This document shows, piece by piece, positions 40,417 to 51,911 of a stretch of DNA of 64,000 nucleotides. The notes below the pieces were generated by a model that did no database searches, was not told the DNA's origin, and saw only the letters and a program-made list of their open reading frames with translations. Source of the stretch: Candidatus Omnitrophota bacterium. GTDB taxonomy: Bacteria > Omnitrophota > Gorgyraeia > Velamenicoccales > Velamenicoccaceae. The stretch's first letter is position 1, and every line of letters starts with the position of its first letter. The position numbers and the translations under genes are program-made. The stretch spans positions 62,001-126,000 of the forward strand of contig JACRLT010000003.1 in the NCBI GenBank assembly GCA_016235185.1, read 5' to 3'.

Positions 40417-42000
40417 ATGTTCAAAATACTTGTGAGCGATTCTTTATCGGACGAAGGGCTTAATATTTTAAAAAACTCAAAGGAGTTTTTAGTCGATGTC
40501 AAAATAGGCCTTAAAGCCGCAGAGCTAAAAGGTATTATCGGTGATTATGACGCACTCGTTGTCCGTAGCGCGACTAAAGTAACGCAGGAGATAATTGACG
40601 CCGGATCCAAGTTAAAGATCATCGGCCGCGCTGGAGTAGGCCTGGATAATGTGGACCTAAAAGCCGCGACAGCCAAAGGTATTATCGTCATGAATACGCC
40701 TGCGGGAAATACTATTTCTACTGCAGAGCATACGATGACTATGATCCTTTCCTTGTCGCGCAATATCCCATTGGCCGACCTGTCGATGAAAAAAGGCGAA
40801 TGGAAACGAAAAGATTTTATGGGCGTGGAACTTTATAACAAGACCATAGGCATAATAGGCCTGGGCCGCATCGGCATGGAGGTCGCAAAAAGGTGTTTGA
40901 GCTTCGGGATGAGGGTCAAGGCGTACGATCCATTTTTATCCAAGGAAGTAGCAGACCAGGCCGGTGTTGAATTGGTCCGTCTGGAAGATATTTACAGGAA
41001 TGCGGATTATATAACGGTACATGTGCCTCTAACAGAAGAGACTACAGGTATGATATCCGATAAACAATTCGAGATGATGAAACCCGGTGTGCGCGTTGTC
41101 AATTGCGCGCGCGGCGGCATTATTGACGAAGCAGCCCTTGAGCGCGCTCTCGAAAAAGGTAATGTCGCCGGAGCTGCTTTGGATGTTTATGTAGCGGAGC
41201 CGCCAAAGGACCTGAAATTAGCCAAGTTTGCCAATATTGTTTTGACGCCGCACCTGGGCGCATCCACTGAAGAAGCCCAGGTAAATGTTGCGATAGAAAT
41301 AGCGCATCAGATCAGCGATGCGTTATCCGGCAAAGGTATCCGCAATGCGGCTAACTATCCTTCTGTGGACCCGGAGACATACCGTGTGATCCAGCCGTAT
41401 ATCAATCTCTGCGAAAAAATGGGCAGTTTTACCAGCCAGATTTCGGAAGGCGCTATCAATGAGGTAGCAATAGTATATAGCGGAGAAATCTCAAGGCTCG
41501 ATACGGCGCCCTTGACCATGGCCTTGATGAAAGGATTGCTGTCTCCTATATTACAGGACACGGTGAATTTCATAAACTCTATGGCCCTGGCAAAAGAGCG
41601 CGGCATACGTGTTATGGAATCAAAGTCTCAAACTGCCGAGGAGTTTGTAACGCTTATTTCGTTAGAGGTCAAGACGCATAAGGAGACTCATCGTATTGCA
41701 GGGACGCTTTTTACCAAAACCGAGCCCAGGATAGTCAAGGTCGATGAATTTTACGTCGAGGCTATCCCTGCAGGATGCATGATGATCATGCATAACTGGG
41801 ATAAGCCCGGCATTATCGGCAACCTCGGGTCTTTGTTGGGCGAATATAATATCAATATTGCTGCAATGTCTTTTGGCCGCGAAAAACAGGGAGGAAGGGC
41901 CATGACGGTATTAAATGTGGATAGTTGCGTTACTCCGGAGATCTTGGACAGGGTGAAGTCACTTCCGCATATTCTTTCGGCAAAGGCGCTCCAGCTATAA
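40417..42000 (+). CDS. serA: D-3-phosphoglycerate dehydrogenase
   Basis: A 527-residue NAD-dependent enzyme opening serine synthesis. The catalytic and Rossmann regions show RSATKVTQEIIDAG, GRAGVGLDNVDL, IGLGRIGMEVAKR, NCARGGIIDEAAL and the catalytic His in LTPHLGASTEEAQ. The C-terminal part (~315-527) has the intervening ASB domain and an ACT domain (HNWDKPGIIGNLGSLLGEYNINIAAM), the long form that is often serine-regulated. The stop codon begins hairpin repeat A4. Confidence 0.95.
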   Translation: MFKILVSDSLSDEGLNILKNSKEFLVDVKIGLKAAELKGIIGDYDALVVRSATKVTQEIIDAGSKLKIIGRAGVGLDNVDLKAATAKGIIVMNTPAGNTISTAEHTMTMILSLSRNIPLADLSMKKGEWKRKDFMGVELYNKTIGIIGLGRIGMEVAKRCLSFGMRVKAYDPFLSKEVADQAGVELVRLEDIYRNADYITVHVPLTEETTGMISDKQFEMMKPGVRVVNCARGGIIDEAALERALEKGNVAGAALDVYVAEPPKDLKLAKFANIVLTPHLGASTEEAQVNVAIEIAHQISDALSGKGIRNAANYPSVDPETYRVIQPYINLCEKMGSFTSQISEGAINEVAIVYSGEISRLDTAPLTMALMKGLLSPILQDTVNFINSMALAKERGIRVMESKSQTAEEFVTLISLEVKTHKETHRIAGTLFTKTEPRIVKVDEFYVEAIPAGCMMIMHNWDKPGIIGNLGSLLGEYNINIAAMSFGREKQGGRAMTVLNVDSCVTPEILDRVKSLPHILSAKALQL

Positions 42001-42045
42001 CCCAAAAAGGGCAGACCTTACCTATTCCTTATAAGGGAAGGGTCT
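41999..42045 (+). repeat. Hairpin repeat family A, copy 4
   Basis: ACCC-AAAAA-GGGC then AGACCTTACC paired with GGGAAGGGTCT. It starts inside the serA stop codon and ends 11 bases before the next start. As in copy 3, GGGAAGGG is the best ribosome-binding site and is part of the hairpin. Confidence 0.75.
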
Positions 42046-42056
42046 AATATGATCTT

Positions 42057-43851
42057 ATGAGAAAGTATACAGAGAAGATAATTTTGTTAGTTTTATTGGC
42101 AGGCCTGTTTTTGTCAAATACAGAGGCCTCTGCCTTGGCTAAAGAGGTAAAGATCGCTTTTACAGGCCAGGCATACTCTATGCTTTATCCCTGTTCTTGC
42201 CCTCATGAGCCGGATGGCGGTGTTGCAAGACGGGAAGCTTTGTTTAAAAAATTGCGCGCCGACTCACAGGATATTATTTTTGTCGAGACAGGTTCCAGTT
42301 TTGCCTCCGGGCCGCAAGATCAGTATGCTAAAGATCAGGAGACCGATAGCCGCCGAACCGAGATCTATCTTTCTGCTCTTGGGCTTATGGGTTACGACGC
42401 GCTTTTGGCCGGCAACCAGGAATATGTTTTCGGCCAGGAATTCCTGGAACGGTATCGCGACCTTCCGTTTATTTCTTCAAATATAGAGGGTTTCTCCAGG
42501 GCCTATGTGATGAAGGATCTTGGGTGGATAAAGGTCGGCATATTGGGCCTGACGGACAACCTGACTCTTCCAAAAGGCGTATCAGCCCTGGCACCTTCAT
42601 CCGTTCTTTTGGCCCAAAGAGTTGCGGAGTTAAAAAAGCGCGGAGCAGGCCTGGTGGTCCTTTTGAGTAATCTGGATCTGCAAGCAGACCAGAATATCGT
42701 CAAAAATGTCAGGGGTATAGATGTTATTATCAACGGCACCCCGTCATTTGGGACAGTTAATATGTCAGAAATTCAAGGAGTGATACATTTGACAACATGG
42801 TGGGAGGCCAGGCGCGTCGGGGTATTAACTCTGGAAATTTCACGAGGGGCTATCGTTGGAAAAAATCTGGAAAGCATCCGCTTGAGTTCGGACATACCGG
42901 GTGACGAGGCGGTCAGCCGTATCCTGCCACAGTGTTTTGTCGATGGCGATTGCAAAAAGATGCCGGGCCTTTTGGCAAGGTGTGAAAATGCGACTAAGCA
43001 AGAGGCGCGTTGTGTTTATATAAATCCGGGCAAGGTCAGCCTGACGGTTATAATTCCGCGGATATGCCGCACATGCCGCGTTGAAGAAGTCTTGAAAAGT
43101 ATGCAGAGCGGTTTTGGCGAGATGTCTGTGCGCTATCTTTTTGAAGATGAATCTCAAGCGCAGGCCATTATCAAGGAGTTCGGTTTAACGATGTTGCCGG
43201 CCTATCTGTTCCCTGTTGATTTTGAGAAGTCGGAGTATTTTACTCATTTTAAATCGATCCTTAAGAAAGGCTCGGAATTCTATCTGGCCAATTCGGAAAA
43301 AACAGGCGTTTCTTATCTTCTGCGCAATATAAGGGCGACTAAGAGATTAGATGTTGTTTTTGGTTTTGACAAGGCCGCATCCCCGGAGCTGTTCAAGATG
43401 CTGAAAGTTTTTTGCGAAAAACACAAGGATATAGATGTCCGCATCCATCTTTTAGCCATTCCTGACAAAGACAAAAAAGGGAATTTTTTGGCCAGGGGGG
43501 CAGATGCGTCAGAGTTGGAAGAATTGAATCGCATTGCCTGTATTGATTCGGCTTATCCCGGGAAGACATTTGACTATCTTGTATGCCGCTCCCAGAGTAA
43601 AGTTGGCCGGTGGGATGAGTGTTTACCGGGGCTAAAAATAGATCGTTCGAAGATAAAAAATTGTGCTGTCAGCCAAAAGGCCATGGCAAAGTATACGAAA
43701 TTGACCCAGGAGCTTAAAATAGCCTCGGGCCCAACATTCATCATAGATAACAAGGAAATTTTTAGCATCATTAACATTCCGTCGCTGGAAGAATTTGAAA
43801 GTTTTGTCTTTGGGAAAGAAAAAAGTAATAACGGAATAAAGCGAGGTCGCG

Positions 43852-43868
<17 letters not shown>
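42057..43868 (+). CDS. Exported protein: degenerate metallophosphatase-like region + thioredoxin-like region
   Basis: A 603-residue exported protein (signal peptide ~1-28). Residues ~30-300 follow the 5'-nucleotidase/metallophosphatase layout, including CSCPHEPDGGVARRE, typical of a subgroup of that family. The expected metal ligands appear lost: the first strand has FTGQAYS instead of DxH, VETGSS instead of GD, GNQE (~119) instead of GNHE, and NGTPSFG instead of GHTH. Residues ~320-603 include a CRTC pair (~340) and strand patterns like thioredoxin/DsbA folds (LDVVFGFDKAASPELFKMLK, GPTFIIDNKEIF). Function unknown; probably a periplasmic redox or binding protein. Confidence 0.6.
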
Positions 43869-46361
<2,493 letters not shown>

Positions 46362-46383
46362 GAATACGAAATATCTATTTAAC

Positions 46384-46412
46384 TTGACGAAGAATTGCTG
46401 CTGTGTTATTGT
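46384..46412 (+). promoter_or_regulatory. Sigma70-type promoter for the OmpA lipoprotein gene
   Basis: TTGACG (46384-46389) and TATTGT (46407-46412) with a 17-base spacer lie in the only gap between purA and the next gene. A TAGGAGG ribosome-binding site follows at about 46432. Confidence 0.6.
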
Positions 46413-46446
46413 TAAAAAGCTTAGGTAAAAATAGGAGGATAAGAGG

Positions 46447-47100
46447 ATGTTCAGGAAAAATACTTTAACTTTCGGGATGTTTTTTTTAGCAGGCATTGTT
46501 TTGATAAATATGCTCGGCTGCACTATCATTTTCCAAAAAGGCCGAAAGTCCGATGTGGAAAAGATACAGTCGTTAGAACAAGAGGTTGACCGCTTGAGCC
46601 AGATAAAAGCCGAATTGGAACAGAAGCTTAAAGGCATGGAAGGCGTGAGTTTAAGCATGGAAGAGCGTGGCTTGGTCATAACATTTTTGGATGAGATATT
46701 ATTTGATTCCGGCAAGGCCAAAATAAGGCCCGAGGCCTTTTCTGCATTGGATAAAGTGGCTTCTGTTATAACGGACAAGGCCGCTGATCTGAATGTGGGT
46801 GTTGAAGGCCATACGGATAACGAGCCTATAAAATATTCAAGCTGGAAATCTAATTGGGAATTATCCGCTGCACGGGCTACCAGCGTCCTACATTATCTTA
46901 TTGAAAAAGGGGTCGCGCCGGGTAAATTGGCTGCCACAGGTTACGGCGAATTCAGGCCGGTTGGCTCCAATGATACGTCAGAGGGGCGCCGCAAAAACCG
47001 CAGGGTTGAAGTGGTCATATTGCCGGAGTTGAAAAAAGTCGCGCCCGCAGAAAAGAAGCAGTCTACGGGGATGATAGAACCCGCGGAGAATTTAAAGTAA
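46447..47100 (+). CDS. OmpA-family peptidoglycan-associated lipoprotein
   Basis: A 217-residue exported protein. The N-terminal signal ends in NMLGC with Cys25 as the likely lipidation site (the -3 residue is Met, slightly off consensus). Residues ~36-65 form a short coiled coil. The OmpA/MotB domain spans ~75-195, with GHTDNEPI, NWELSAARATSVLHYL, ATGYGEFRPV and GRRKNRRVEVVI, which bind peptidoglycan in this family. It should tether the outer membrane to the wall, or belong to a Pal-like system. Transcribed from its own promoter. Confidence 0.88.
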   Translation: MFRKNTLTFGMFFLAGIVLINMLGCTIIFQKGRKSDVEKIQSLEQEVDRLSQIKAELEQKLKGMEGVSLSMEERGLVITFLDEILFDSGKAKIRPEAFSALDKVASVITDKAADLNVGVEGHTDNEPIKYSSWKSNWELSAARATSVLHYLIEKGVAPGKLAATGYGEFRPVGSNDTSEGRRKNRRVEVVILPELKKVAPAEKKQSTGMIEPAENLK

Positions 47101-47125
47101 GATGCTTGCAAGGGTTTGATGCGCC

Positions 47126-47467
47126 ATGGATACGCCAATACGGCAGAGGATACTGATCTCAAGTGTAATTATCACCATTTTGGTCTTGGCGTCCCTGGTG
47201 AGCGCCTCGATGAATGTCAGTAAGTTCAGGAAGGGTTTCCGGGATGAGATGGCGCAGCGCCTAGATTTGGAAGAAAAAATATCCAAGATGGAGAAAGAGC
47301 GCCAGGCCACCATAAGTGAATTAGAAACACTTAAAAATCAGGTTTTAAAAGATAAAGACGAAGCTACGGAGCTGCGGGAGAAACTTAGCAAAGAGCAGAA
47401 AGATGCGGCGTCTCTACGGGAAGCTTTAGAAAAAGCCGAATCTTTGCTCAAGGGTATCATGCAATAA
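47126..47467 (+). CDS. Single-pass membrane protein with long coiled coil
   Basis: A 113-residue protein not assigned to a family. A transmembrane helix (~9-29) is followed by a continuous, strongly charged heptad helix to the C-terminus (EEKISKMEKERQ, LREKLSKEQKD). It probably lies in the periplasm. It is co-transcribed with the OmpA lipoprotein 25 bases upstream and ends before a terminator, so the two may act together. Layout resembles the small proteins at 29745 and 30087, though it is longer. Confidence 0.75.
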   Translation: MDTPIRQRILISSVIITILVLASLVSASMNVSKFRKGFRDEMAQRLDLEEKISKMEKERQATISELETLKNQVLKDKDEATELREKLSKEQKDAASLREALEKAESLLKGIMQ

Positions 47468-47506
47468 GAATTGGAGATGCAAGTTAATATTATGAGACAA
47501 ATATGA

Positions 47507-47534
47507 GGGGATGAGGTTAGAAATCCCCTTTTTT
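47507..47534 (+). terminator. Rho-independent terminator
   Basis: GGGGAT (47507-47512) pairs with ATCCCC (47523-47528) across a 10-nt loop and is followed by six T residues. It ends the OmpA/coiled-coil operon. Confidence 0.85.
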
Positions 47535-47586
47535 GTTGAAGATACTAAATAAGTTTTTTTCAAAAGAAGTTTGATGGGGGGTGCCT

Positions 47587-48660
47587 ATGAAGAAAAAGGC
47601 CGTGAAACAAAATACCAAAGGATCAAAAGCTAAGGTTCCTAAGTTGGCAGCTTTAAAGAAAAAGTTGGCCGCAAAGATCGCTGTACGCAAGAAAGCGGCT
47701 GTGTCAAAACCCGGCAAGAAGCCGGTCTTAAAAGCGAAAAAGGCCGCTGTGGCATCTCATGCCGAGATCCCTCTGCGGGAGATGAAAGTGGAGGAGTCCA
47801 AATTTTATACCGGCGCGGTTTCGGCGCCGGCGTTCCAAAAATCTACCGTTGCAGAACTTAGTACCAGGGAACTCCCTGCGCGTTATGAAGATGATGTGAT
47901 CGTCCTTCAAATACGAGACCCATGGTGGGCGCACGCATATTGGGATGTGCGTTGTGATACTGTGGGGCGCTTACGGAAAGAATATGGCGCAGATTTTGAC
48001 AGGGCCCGTTGGGTCCTGCGTTCATACGACGTGAGCTTTGTAAATTTTGACGGCACTAACGCCCACCGTTTTTTTGACACGGGTATTGATATGGAAGCCA
48101 GGAATTGGTATCTGAATTTCGGCTCTCCTGGAACGACCTGGTGCGCGGACCTGGGTTTTATCTTGCCGGACAGCCGCTTTATCACGGTGGCGCGCTCAAA
48201 TGTCATCTCTCTGCCTTTAGACGGCCCGTCATGGATCACGGACGAGGAGTGGATGATACCGGATGACGAGTTCAGGCGGCTTTATGGGTTGTCAGTTGGT
48301 TTGGGGCCGAATGTCTCAAGCCCTGTAGGGAAATTGTGGCAGGAGAGGTTAAAGAAGGATGTTTCTTCACGCGGCATAGCATCGATGGGAGTCAGTTCCC
48401 CTGTCAAGAAGCCGCTGGAGAAAGGCGCTTTTTGGCTTGTCGTGGATGCAGAGTTGATAGTTTATGGAGCGACTGAACCCGATGCTTCTGTCACAGTTCA
48501 GGGCAGGCCTATAAAATTAAGAAAAGATGGGACGTTTACGCTGCGTTTTGCGCTTCCGGACGGCAAACAGGATATACCGGTTGTGGCAAAGTCTGCCCAT
48601 ATTAATGAGACGCGTACGATCACGCCAATAGTCAGCCGCAAGACTACGTGTAATCCATAA
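47587..48660 (+). CDS. DUF4912 domain-containing protein with lysine-rich tail
   Basis: A 357-residue protein. Residues 1-~58 are Lys/Ala/Pro-rich, like a histone H1-type basic tail. The DUF4912 domain follows (~95-240), with LQIRDPWWAHAYWDV, RSYDVSFVNFDG, NWYLNFGSPGTTWCADLGF and a Trp/Pro motif near PSWITDEEWMIPDDEF. The last ~70 residues (IVYGATEPDASVTVQG to VVAKSA) form a beta-rich Ig-like module. DUF4912 proteins commonly neighbour GH57 genes, as here. No signal peptide, so likely cytoplasmic; role unknown, perhaps glycogen-associated. Start at 47587 after GGGGGG; GTG 47581 is possible. Confidence 0.82.
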   Translation: MKKKAVKQNTKGSKAKVPKLAALKKKLAAKIAVRKKAAVSKPGKKPVLKAKKAAVASHAEIPLREMKVEESKFYTGAVSAPAFQKSTVAELSTRELPARYEDDVIVLQIRDPWWAHAYWDVRCDTVGRLRKEYGADFDRARWVLRSYDVSFVNFDGTNAHRFFDTGIDMEARNWYLNFGSPGTTWCADLGFILPDSRFITVARSNVISLPLDGPSWITDEEWMIPDDEFRRLYGLSVGLGPNVSSPVGKLWQERLKKDVSSRGIASMGVSSPVKKPLEKGAFWLVVDAELIVYGATEPDASVTVQGRPIKLRKDGTFTLRFALPDGKQDIPVVAKSAHINETRTITPIVSRKTTCNP

Positions 48661-48701
48661 AAATTCCCTGCAAAAGGATCACTCTAAGGAAGGGTTTTAG
48701 A

Positions 48702-50279
48702 ATGCATAAAGGATATTTGTGTATAGTGTTGCATGGGCACTTGCCTTATGTGCGCCACCCCGAGCATGAAGATTTCCTGGAAGAAGATTGGCTTTATGAA
48801 GCCATAACAGAGACCTACATTCCGCTTATCATGATGTTCGAACGCCTGGTGCAGGACCGCATAAACTTTAAGATGACGATGTCCGTGACTCCGACCCTGG
48901 CTTCTATGTTGACGGATGAACTTCTGCAACAGCGTTATCTAAAGCACATCAATAAGCTTATTGAGCTGGCGCATAAGGAAGTTGAGCGTACGCGCTGGCT
49001 GGGTGAATTCCAGCGGCTTGCTGTGATGTATTTGAATTTATTCACCGGAGCCCGGGATCTTTTTGAAAGATATCATCATAACCTGGTTTCGGCATTCAGG
49101 CGTTTTCAGGATTCAGGTAACCTTGAGATAATAACGTGCGGCGCGACCCACGGATATTTCCCTTTAATGGACGTGGCAAAGGCCTCGGTGAAAGCGCAGG
49201 TCAGGGTTGCCGTCACAAATTATGAAAAGAATTTTGGCCGTAAGCCGCGCGGGATATGGCTGCCGGAGTGCGGCTATCAGCCCGGCGACGACGAAATATT
49301 GAAAGAGAGCGGCATAAAATACTTTTTTACTGATTCACACGGCATCCTTCATGGCACTCCTCGGCCCAAGTACGGGGTTTTTGCGCCTGTCTATTGTAAA
49401 TCCGGGGTAGCTGTTTTTAGCAGGGACATGGAATCTTCCAAGCAGGTCTGGTCCAGCGTGGAAGGTTATCCCGGCGATTACCATTACCGCGAGTTTTACC
49501 GCGACGTGGGCTTTGACTTAGACTACGAGTACATAAAACCCTATATTTTGCCCGACGGAGTAAGGATAAACACAGGCATTAAATATTACAGGATAACAGG
49601 GCCGGATGCACAAAAGCAGCCTTATGACCCGGAGTGCGCGCGCCAAAAAGCAGCGGATCACGCCGGTAATTTTATGTTCAACCGTGAAAAGCAGGTCGAG
49701 TATCTCTATCAAGCATTGGGCCGAAAGCCTGTCATAGTTTCGCCTTACGATGCGGAGCTATACGGCCACTGGTGGTTCGAGGGGCCGATGTGGCTTGAGT
49801 TCCTGATCCGCAAAATAAACTTTGACCAGAAGGTCATAAAAATGACCACCCCGTCGGAATACCTTGCAGAAAACCCCAGGAACCAGGTCATAACTCCGTC
49901 TTTGTCGAGCTGGGGATGGAAAGGTTACTCCGAGGTCTGGATACAGGGCACAAACGATTGGGTTTACCGCCACCTCCACAAGGCCTCATGGGTCATGACA
50001 TCGCTGGCCAAAGACAACCCGCATACGAACGGATTGAAAAAACGGGCCCTCAACCAGGCATTGCGCGAATTGCTCCTGGCGCAGAGCTCTGATTGGGCTT
50101 TTATCATGGCTACCGGCACCCACGTAAGCTATGCCCAGCGCAGGACCAAAGACCATCTCTTGCGGTTCTTTAAATTATCAGACGATATACGCGCAGAGAA
50201 TATCGATGAGAATTTCTTGAAAGAGCTGGAATACAAAGATAACATTTTCCCCGAGATAGATTACCGCGTTCACCAATAG
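48702..50279 (+). CDS. GH57 1,4-alpha-glucan branching enzyme
   Basis: A 525-residue glycoside hydrolase family 57 enzyme. The start has LHGHLPYVRHPEHEDFLEEDWL, the nucleophile Glu is in WLPECGY (~186-192), the acid Asp in SPYDAELYGHWWFEGP (~346-361), and the C-terminal helical (DUF1957-like) domain includes SSDWAFIMATGT. This set and length fit branching enzymes, which make alpha-1,6 links in glycogen, rather than GH57 amylases. It is cytoplasmic (no signal). Paired with the DUF4912 gene 41 bases upstream and closed by a terminator. Confidence 0.88.
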   Translation: MHKGYLCIVLHGHLPYVRHPEHEDFLEEDWLYEAITETYIPLIMMFERLVQDRINFKMTMSVTPTLASMLTDELLQQRYLKHINKLIELAHKEVERTRWLGEFQRLAVMYLNLFTGARDLFERYHHNLVSAFRRFQDSGNLEIITCGATHGYFPLMDVAKASVKAQVRVAVTNYEKNFGRKPRGIWLPECGYQPGDDEILKESGIKYFFTDSHGILHGTPRPKYGVFAPVYCKSGVAVFSRDMESSKQVWSSVEGYPGDYHYREFYRDVGFDLDYEYIKPYILPDGVRINTGIKYYRITGPDAQKQPYDPECARQKAADHAGNFMFNREKQVEYLYQALGRKPVIVSPYDAELYGHWWFEGPMWLEFLIRKINFDQKVIKMTTPSEYLAENPRNQVITPSLSSWGWKGYSEVWIQGTNDWVYRHLHKASWVMTSLAKDNPHTNGLKKRALNQALRELLLAQSSDWAFIMATGTHVSYAQRRTKDHLLRFFKLSDDIRAENIDENFLKELEYKDNIFPEIDYRVHQ

Positions 50280-50293
50280 AAATTTTGATGACG

Positions 50294-50341
50294 ACAGAAG
50301 CCGGCAGGCGGAAGTGAAGAGCGGCTTCTGTTTGTGTTTTT
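50294..50341 (+). terminator. Rho-independent terminator after the GH57 gene
   Basis: ACAGAAGCCG (50294-50303) pairs perfectly with CGGCTTCTGT (50322-50331) over an 18-nt loop, followed by a T-rich run TTGTGTTTTTTT. Confidence 0.8.
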
Positions 50342-50365
50342 TTAGGCGATTGGCAGGCGAGAAGC

Positions 50366-51079
50366 GTGAAAAAAAATATTGTTCCAAGGCATGTGGCGTT
50401 TATCATGGACGGTAATGGCAGGTGGGCCAAGCGCCGTGGCTTGGCACGCATAGAAGGCCACGCCAAAGGCCTGCGCCGTATAAAGGAGACTATAAAGACA
50501 GCTTCGGATATCGGTATAAAATACCTGACATTTTTTGCTTTTTCGACTGAAAATTGGAAAAGGCCTGCGCATGAGGTGGATTTTCTAATGAGGGCATGTG
50601 AGAATTTTATCAAGGACGAGCTGGCGGGCTTGGTCAAAGGTGACATAGCTTTAAGGCATATAGGAAAACTGCAGGAGTTGCCTGAATCGTTAGGGCGTTG
50701 CATTGACCGCGCTTGTGAACTTACGAAAAATAACCGTAAGCTAACTGTAGCCCTCGCTTTTAACTACGGTTCCAGGCAGGAGATCGTTGAGGCTGCAAAG
50801 AAGATCGCGTCGGAAGTATTTACCGGAGCATTCTCCTGTGATTCGATAGATGAAGAGATGTTCAGCCGTTACCTTTATACTACTGGCATACCCGACCCGG
50901 ACTTACTGATACGTACGAGCGGAGAGATGCGCATAAGTAATTTTCTGTTATGGCAGCTTTGTTATGCGGAGTTTTATGTTACACAGAAGTGTTGGCCTGA
51001 TTTTGACAAGCGGCAATTTTTAAAAGCTATTAGTGAGTTCCAAAAACGCTCGAGGCGTTTTGGAGGGTTGGATGGTTAA
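50366..51079 (+). CDS. uppS: Isoprenyl transferase (undecaprenyl diphosphate synthase)
   Basis: A 237-residue cis-prenyltransferase making the C55 carrier for peptidoglycan and surface glycans. HVAFIMDGNGRWAKRRG has the catalytic Asp and pyrophosphate-binding Arg, GHAKGLRRIKE and FAFSTENWKRP follow, and the C-terminal DLLIRTSGEMRISNFLLWQLCYAEFY is diagnostic. The start is GTG at 50366. First of the uppS-cdsA-dxr-rseP-ispG cluster, an order common in bacteria. Overlaps cdsA by eight bases. Confidence 0.95.
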   Translation: MKKNIVPRHVAFIMDGNGRWAKRRGLARIEGHAKGLRRIKETIKTASDIGIKYLTFFAFSTENWKRPAHEVDFLMRACENFIKDELAGLVKGDIALRHIGKLQELPESLGRCIDRACELTKNNRKLTVALAFNYGSRQEIVEAAKKIASEVFTGAFSCDSIDEEMFSRYLYTTGIPDPDLLIRTSGEMRISNFLLWQLCYAEFYVTQKCWPDFDKRQFLKAISEFQKRSRRFGGLDG

Positions 51080-51905
51080 CCGCAGGGTCGTGACAGCTAC
51101 GCTTTTGGGCATATTTTCCGTTGCTACGCTTTTCATCGAATGGCTCTATGTTCTAACTATCGTGGCATTTATTTCATTGGGATTATACGAGTTCTTTTCG
51201 CTGATAGAGAAGAAGGGTATACCGATGTACAAATACTTCGGAACTGCCATTGGCGTAGTCATTCCGCTCTCTATTTACGGCCGTTTTGAATTGACCAAAG
51301 GATGGGAGCTTTTGTTTATTGCGCTGGCGCTTCTTACGCTGTTTATCCTGCAGTTTTCGCGCCGTGAGACGACCAATGCCGTTGTGGGCATATCGACTAC
51401 TATGTTCGGGCTTTTGTATATCGCATGGTTTTTTTCTTTCATGATAAAGATAAAGCTTTTGCCGGCCGGCACATCACTTGTCGCCTGCCTCTTGTTGGTT
51501 ACTAAGGGCGCCGATATCGGGGCTTTCCTGGTGGGTATGTGGCGGGGGCGCCACTCGCTTATCCCGCGCATCAGCCCCAAGAAGACCATTGAAGGTACGT
51601 TGGGCGGTATGGCGTTCGGTGTTGTTGGGGCGCTGATCAGCAAGTCATTTCTGCCGGATTTTTCTATTTTCACATGGCCGAATATGATCATCTTGGGAGT
51701 TGTTTTGAGCGGCCTCGGGCTGTTGGGTGATCTATCGGAGTCTTTGATCAAGCGCGATTGCAGTACTAAAGATTCCAATACACTTTTCCCAGGCATGGGC
51801 GGGGTCCTGGACGTCATAGACAGCCTTCTTTTTACGGCTCCGGCTTTTTATTTTTCGATCAATTATTATTTGAGTAAGGCCTTTGTCGCAGGGACAGGAT
51901 TCTAA
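51072..51905 (+). CDS. cdsA: Phosphatidate cytidylyltransferase
   Basis: A 277-residue polytopic membrane enzyme making CDP-diacylglycerol for phospholipid synthesis. Hydrophobic helices run from residue ~7, with the CdsA-type segments KGADIGAFLVGMWRGRHSLIPRISPKKTIEGTLGG and the C-terminal signature SLIKRDCSTKDSNTLFPGMGGVLDVIDSLL. I start at ATG 51072, within the end of uppS; a longer in-frame start at 51033 has no ribosome-binding site. Confidence 0.94.
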   Translation: MVNRRVVTATLLGIFSVATLFIEWLYVLTIVAFISLGLYEFFSLIEKKGIPMYKYFGTAIGVVIPLSIYGRFELTKGWELLFIALALLTLFILQFSRRETTNAVVGISTTMFGLLYIAWFFSFMIKIKLLPAGTSLVACLLLVTKGADIGAFLVGMWRGRHSLIPRISPKKTIEGTLGGMAFGVVGALISKSFLPDFSIFTWPNMIILGVVLSGLGLLGDLSESLIKRDCSTKDSNTLFPGMGGVLDVIDSLLFTAPAFYFSINYYLSKAFVAGTGF

Positions 51906-51911
51906 GAGGTT

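Noticed and set aside
42049-42051. ATG eight bases upstream of the chosen start of the metallophosphatase-like gene
   Set aside because: It is out of frame with the gene and stops quickly; the ATG at 42057 leads straight into a signal peptide.
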